Part shown: piece after piece, positions 6,723 through 9,307 of the stretch
Layout: each line of letters begins with the position of its first letter
Position numbering within the stretch: the stretch's first letter is position 1
Assembly (NCBI GenBank): GCA_900555005.1
Contig: USJM01000061.1
Span: 1 to 9,307, forward strand
Direction of reading: 5' to 3'
From: an uncultured Lachnospiraceae bacterium
GTDB lineage: Bacteria > Bacillota_A > Clostridia > Lachnospirales > Lachnospiraceae
Length of the DNA stretch: 9,307 bases
The notes under the pieces: generated by a model
Database searches by the model: none
What the model was told of the DNA's origin: nothing
Seen by the model: the letters and a program-made list of their open reading frames with translations, nothing else
Made by a program: the position numbers and the translations under genes

Positions 6723-7347
6723 ACAGATCATTGAAGAGATTGAAGAATATATTGACGGCTGCAAGTTTCAGGCGCTGTCATCCACAAAGATTGTCGTCAA
6801 CAAGGAAGAGCTCGAGGAGATGCTTCGTGAGCTCCGCATGAAGACGCCTGATGAGATCAAGCGGTACCAGAAGATTATCAGCAACAAGGACGCCATCCTT
6901 GCAGACGCACAGCAGAAGGCAGACACGATCATCGCGGATGCGCAGGCGAAGGCAGACAAAATTGTCAGCGAGAGTGAAGTGATGCAGAAGGCGCTGGAGC
7001 AGTCCAACCGCCTGATCGAGCAGACCAACCAGCAGGCGCAGGAGATTGTGGACAAGGCAACAACCGATGCCAACAATATCCGCGTGAGCGCGATTGCCTA
7101 CACGGACGAGATGCTCGACAATCTTGAGAAGATCATGGGGCATACGCTGGACTCAGCCGGGACGCGGTACAATAACTTCATCAATTCCATTCAGTCCTGC
7201 TATGACATTGTCACGAAGAACCGCAGGGAGCTTTCCCCGCAGCTTGCGCCATCCAGCTATCAGACGAAGCCGGATGTCAGTGAGGAGAATACGGACGAAG
7301 ACAAAGCAGCTGATTCGGGAGAAAACAAAGAGCAAGATGAGGAGTGA
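6706..7347 (+). CDS. Coiled-coil protein of unknown function, DivIVA-like or V-ATPase subunit H-like annotation class
   Basis: A 213-residue soluble protein dominated by predicted coiled coil. The N-terminal part (1-45) is a charged helix-like stretch rich in Glu/Ile/Leu. Residues about 60-130 hold Ala/Gln/Asp/Lys-rich helix with a short internal repeat, [11 protein letters not shown] followed by [12 protein letters not shown] second helical part (about 130-175) contains [13 protein letters not shown]. The last ~30 residues form an acidic, probably disordered tail ([21 protein letters not shown]). Clostridial homologues are commonly labelled ATPase or DivIVA-like; I see no Walker motifs, so an enzymatic role has no support. 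It starts inside coaD, with AAGGAG (6690-6695) ten bases upstream, implying translational coupling, and it is the last gene before the terminator. A scaffold or cell-envelope role is only a guess. Confidence 0.8.
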   Translation: MASRIEQIIEEIEEYIDGCKFQALSSTKIVVNKEELEEMLRELRMKTPDEIKRYQKIISNKDAILADAQQKADTIIADAQAKADKIVSESEVMQKALEQSNRLIEQTNQQAQEIVDKATTDANNIRVSAIAYTDEMLDNLEKIMGHTLDSAGTRYNNFINSIQSCYDIVTKNRRELSPQLAPSSYQTKPDVSEENTDEDKAADSGENKEQDEE

Positions 7348-7384
7348 CCGGCAGGCTGCTCTTCTTCGGAGACAGGAAGATGAC

Positions 7385-7419
7385 GAGGCATCTGTCGGAA
7401 GACAGATGCCTCTTGTTGT
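7385..7419 (+). terminator. Intrinsic terminator after the coaD/coiled-coil genes
   Basis: A perfect 12-bp stem, GAGGCATCTGTC (7385-7396) and GACAGATGCCTC (7401-7412), is closed by a GGAA tetraloop and followed by TTGTTGT. It begins 37 bases after the stop of the coiled-coil gene. The long perfect stem, stable GNRA loop and T-rich tail make it a good rho-independent terminator, although two Gs interrupt the T-run. Confidence 0.85.
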
Positions 7420-7571
7420 AAAGGGGGATCGCGCACCATCGAGTGCTGAGCACGAGATGACGGCGGCGGTTCTGAACCGGGCAGGGAAGAGTGAACCGGT
7501 CATACTCGATGAAAGGCGAGCCATGTGACAGCCACGCAGGAAAGGTGAAGGCGGTGCAGCAGAACGAAAGC

Positions 7572-8456
7572 ATGATGAGACTTGACAGGTTCTTATCCGG
7601 AGAGTCGGAGATGACCAGAAGCGAAGTGAAGAAAAAAATCAAGGGCGGTCTTGTAGAGGTCAACGGCATAACAGCTGTCCGGCCGGAGCAGAAGATCAAT
7701 CCTTCCTCCGATGAGATCCGGATCGGCGGGAAACAGGTGAAGGCTGCAGGGATGGTATACCTGATGCTGAATAAGCCGCAGGGAGTCCTGTCCGTGACAG
7801 AGGACAGGAGGGCCCGGACAGTGCTCGACCTGATCGCACAGCCCTATGCCCGGAAGCTGTTTCCGGCGGGGCGCCTCGATAAAGATACAGAAGGACTGCT
7901 TCTTCTGACAAACGACGGCATGCTGGTACACAGGCTGATCTCACCGTCCAGACATGTCTGGAAGATATATTTCGCTGTTGTGGACGGAGAGATGACGAAG
8001 ACGCATGAGGACGCATTCCTTGGCGGGATAGAGATCGGCGAAAAGCATCCGACCCTTCCGGCGGTCATGAGGCGGCTTTCAATCGACGGGGATTTTCTCT
8101 GGAGAATGGAGAGCGAACGCGGCGAAGGCGTGGCGCAGAGCGAGCCGGAGCGTCTTCCGTCCGGGCTGACGCGCCGTATGCGGCAGATTTGCTCGGAAAG
8201 TCTGACGCTGGGGGACTATTCCCGCTGCGGAGAAGGCCAGAGCCTCTGTGCGGTTGCTCTCAGGGAGGGCAAGTTCCACCAGGTGAAGCGGATGTTTGAG
8301 GCAGTCGGCGGGAAGGTTGTCTTCCTGAAGAGACTGGCGATGGGAAGTCTGACGCTCGACAGAGATCTTGCGCCCGGCGCCTTCAGGCCGCTGACAGCCC
8401 GGGAACTCAGAGAACTGGAAGAGGAGACAAAAACAGTCAGGTTGGAGGAGCCGTGA
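7572..8456 (+). CDS. RsuA/RluB/RluF-family pseudouridine synthase
   Basis: This enzyme isomerises a specific uridine of rRNA to pseudouridine. An N-terminal S4 RNA-binding domain (MRLDRFLSGESEMTRSEVKKKIKGGLVEVNG) is followed by LMLNKPQGVLSVTEDRR and the catalytic motif FPAGRLDKDTEGLLLLTNDG, with the catalytic Asp about residue 103 from this start. It ends with LREGKFHQVKRMFEAVGGKV, typical of the family. Start choice is uncertain: family proteins begin at M(M)RLDRFL, giving 7572 or 7575. A GTG at 7554 has AGGAAAGG (7538-7545) at eight bases, and a GTG at 7491 extends the frame by 27 residues. About 55 residues (encoded roughly 8070-8240) look inserted between TLPAVM and LREGKFHQ. Which rRNA site it modifies cannot be read from sequence; 16S U516 (RsuA) and 23S sites (RluB/E/F) are all possible. 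It overlaps the next gene by four bases. Confidence 0.88.
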   Translation: MMRLDRFLSGESEMTRSEVKKKIKGGLVEVNGITAVRPEQKINPSSDEIRIGGKQVKAAGMVYLMLNKPQGVLSVTEDRRARTVLDLIAQPYARKLFPAGRLDKDTEGLLLLTNDGMLVHRLISPSRHVWKIYFAVVDGEMTKTHEDAFLGGIEIGEKHPTLPAVMRRLSIDGDFLWRMESERGEGVAQSEPERLPSGLTRRMRQICSESLTLGDYSRCGEGQSLCAVALREGKFHQVKRMFEAVGGKVVFLKRLAMGSLTLDRDLAPGAFRPLTARELRELEEETKTVRLEEP

Positions 8457-9127
8457 AGAAGGCAGACAGCAGGATTCTTACGAACAAGAGCGCAGCTTTG
8501 TTTGATCTGGACGGGACGCTGGTGGATTCCATGTGGATGTGGACAGACATCGATCTCGAATATTTGTCACGGTTCTCAGGGGCTGAGGACTGTGATATCC
8601 GGGCGCTGCAGAGAGACATTGAGGGATTCAGTATGCCGGAGACCGCGGAACTTTTCAAAACGAGGTTCCGGATTCCGGACTCACTGGAACAGATGCAGGA
8701 GGACTGGAACCAGATGGCGTATGAGCGATACAGGACGAAGGTTCCGCTCAAGGCCGGGGCCAGGCAGCTGCTGGAGACCATGCGCAGGAAGGGCATGAAG
8801 CTTGCAGTCTGCACCAGCAATTCAAGGAGGCTTGCGGAGACAGCCCTTCAGGCTAATGATATTCTCGGACTGTTCGATCGGATTCTGACAGCAGACGAAG
8901 TCGGAAAAGGAAAACCAAGCCCGGACATCTATCTGGAAGCGGCAAGGCAAATCGGCACAGTCCCCGCCAGGTCCATCGTTTTTGAAGATGTTATAAGCGG
9001 TGCAATTGCCGGAAAACGGGCCGGGATGACCGTCTGCGGCGTGGCAGACGCATACTCGGAGGACCGGCGGATGGAACTGGTGGAAAACTGCGACTACTTC
9101 ATCGAAGATTTCCGGGAGCTTCTTTGA
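8453..9127 (+). CDS. HAD superfamily phosphatase, beta-phosphoglucomutase-like
   Basis: A cytoplasmic haloacid-dehalogenase-type hydrolase, 224 residues, probably acting on a small phosphorylated metabolite. All four motifs are present: FDLDGTLVDS (nucleophile D18, acid/base D20), VCTSNSR (T121/S122), Lys in KGKPSPDIY (K154), and VFEDVISG (E178, D179). A helical cap (about residues 27-95) sits between motifs I and II, as in subfamily I phosphatases. The start is GTG at 8453, with GGAGG (8444-8448) four bases upstream, and it overlaps the previous stop codon as GTGA, so translation is likely coupled to the pseudouridine synthase. HAD phosphatases next to pseudouridine synthases could handle pseudouridine 5'-phosphate, but this is inference. 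Substrate is unknown. Confidence 0.92.
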   Translation: MKKADSRILTNKSAALFDLDGTLVDSMWMWTDIDLEYLSRFSGAEDCDIRALQRDIEGFSMPETAELFKTRFRIPDSLEQMQEDWNQMAYERYRTKVPLKAGARQLLETMRRKGMKLAVCTSNSRRLAETALQANDILGLFDRILTADEVGKGKPSPDIYLEAARQIGTVPARSIVFEDVISGAIAGKRAGMTVCGVADAYSEDRRMELVENCDYFIEDFRELL

Positions 9128-9233
9128 CATAGCGGGATGAACAAGGGAAGCATGGCGAACATGCAGGAATGGGCCAGGAACATATGTCTGGCAGGCATCC
9201 AGTCAGATATGGAATCGATAGGAAGGAGCGGCC

Positions 9234-9307
9234 ATGAACCAGCGCCTGGACAGCAGAATCAGGGAAAATCCAGAAGTCAGAACAAAGAAGCAGGCTGGCA
9301 GCGGGAA
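9234..9307 (+). CDS. Possible start of a further gene, cut by the window edge
   Basis: An ATG at 9234 preceded by AAGGAG (9223-9228) at five bases opens a frame that stays open to the window end (24 codons, beginning MNQRLDSRIRENPEV). I do not recognise the protein. A competing frame, starting at 9137 or 9152, is also open to the end (MNKGSMANMQEWARN) but with a weaker ribosome binding site. Between the HAD stop at 9127 and here I see no promoter or terminator. Confidence 0.4.
   Translation, partial: MNQRLDSRIRENPEVRTKKQAGSG

Noticed and set aside
7419..7571. A clear sigma-A promoter after the terminator
   Set aside because: A promoter is expected for the pseudouridine synthase gene, but the best candidate (CATACT at 7501-7506) has no convincing -35 or TG extension.
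1..9307. A CRISPR array, insertion sequence, prophage, toxin-antitoxin pair or other novel defence-type system
   Set aside because: No regular direct repeats with spacers, no transposase or integrase motifs, no small paired genes, and all clear genes are housekeeping or envelope functions.

Overview
This window looks like a chromosomal housekeeping segment from a fairly GC-rich member of the Clostridia, most likely Lachnospiraceae. The evidence is a Bacillus-type ThyA, strong AGGAGG-like ribosome binding sites, densely packed genes all on the + strand, and the rsmD - coaD - coiled-coil order that I associate with that family. The taxonomic call is inference from gene content and style, not from a marker search.

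Layout. Positions 1-1139 hold the C-terminal part of a membrane-bound O-acyltransferase (MBOAT, AlgI/DltB type). Positions 1280-2448 hold its usual partner, a secreted or membrane-anchored DHHW/AlgX-like protein. Together they form a module for O-acylation of a surface polysaccharide. A 118-base gap with degenerate short tandem repeats leads to thyA (2567-3414) and folA (3429-3959), the dTMP/tetrahydrofolate pair. Next come a PfkB-type sugar-phosphate kinase (4025-4960) and, behind its own promoter-like element and an AT-rich nested dyad, an mgsA-family gene (5107-5511). This is followed by rsmD (5530-6110), coaD (6201-6722) and an acidic-tailed coiled-coil protein (6706-7347) that closes at a strong intrinsic terminator (7385-7419). 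After the terminator lie an RsuA/RluB-type pseudouridine synthase (about 7572-8456) and a HAD phosphatase (8453-9127) coupled by a 4-base overlap, then the possible start of another gene at the right edge.

Most notable observations. Four separate genes (MBOAT, DHHW protein, thyA, rsmD) each carry one frame break. In every case the frame is restored by adding back one base at or beside a short homopolymer, and the conserved protein continues intact on the other side. The uniform sign and the essential roles of some of these genes point to single-base deletion errors in the sequence rather than decay. As written, naive gene calling would produce a false DHHW-ThyA fusion and a false MBOAT tail. 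The second point is that the MgsA-family protein lacks three of the four acidic/histidine active-site residues known from E. coli MgsA, so it may not be a methylglyoxal synthase. I see no CRISPR array, mobile element, tRNA or rRNA, and no convincing new multi-gene system.
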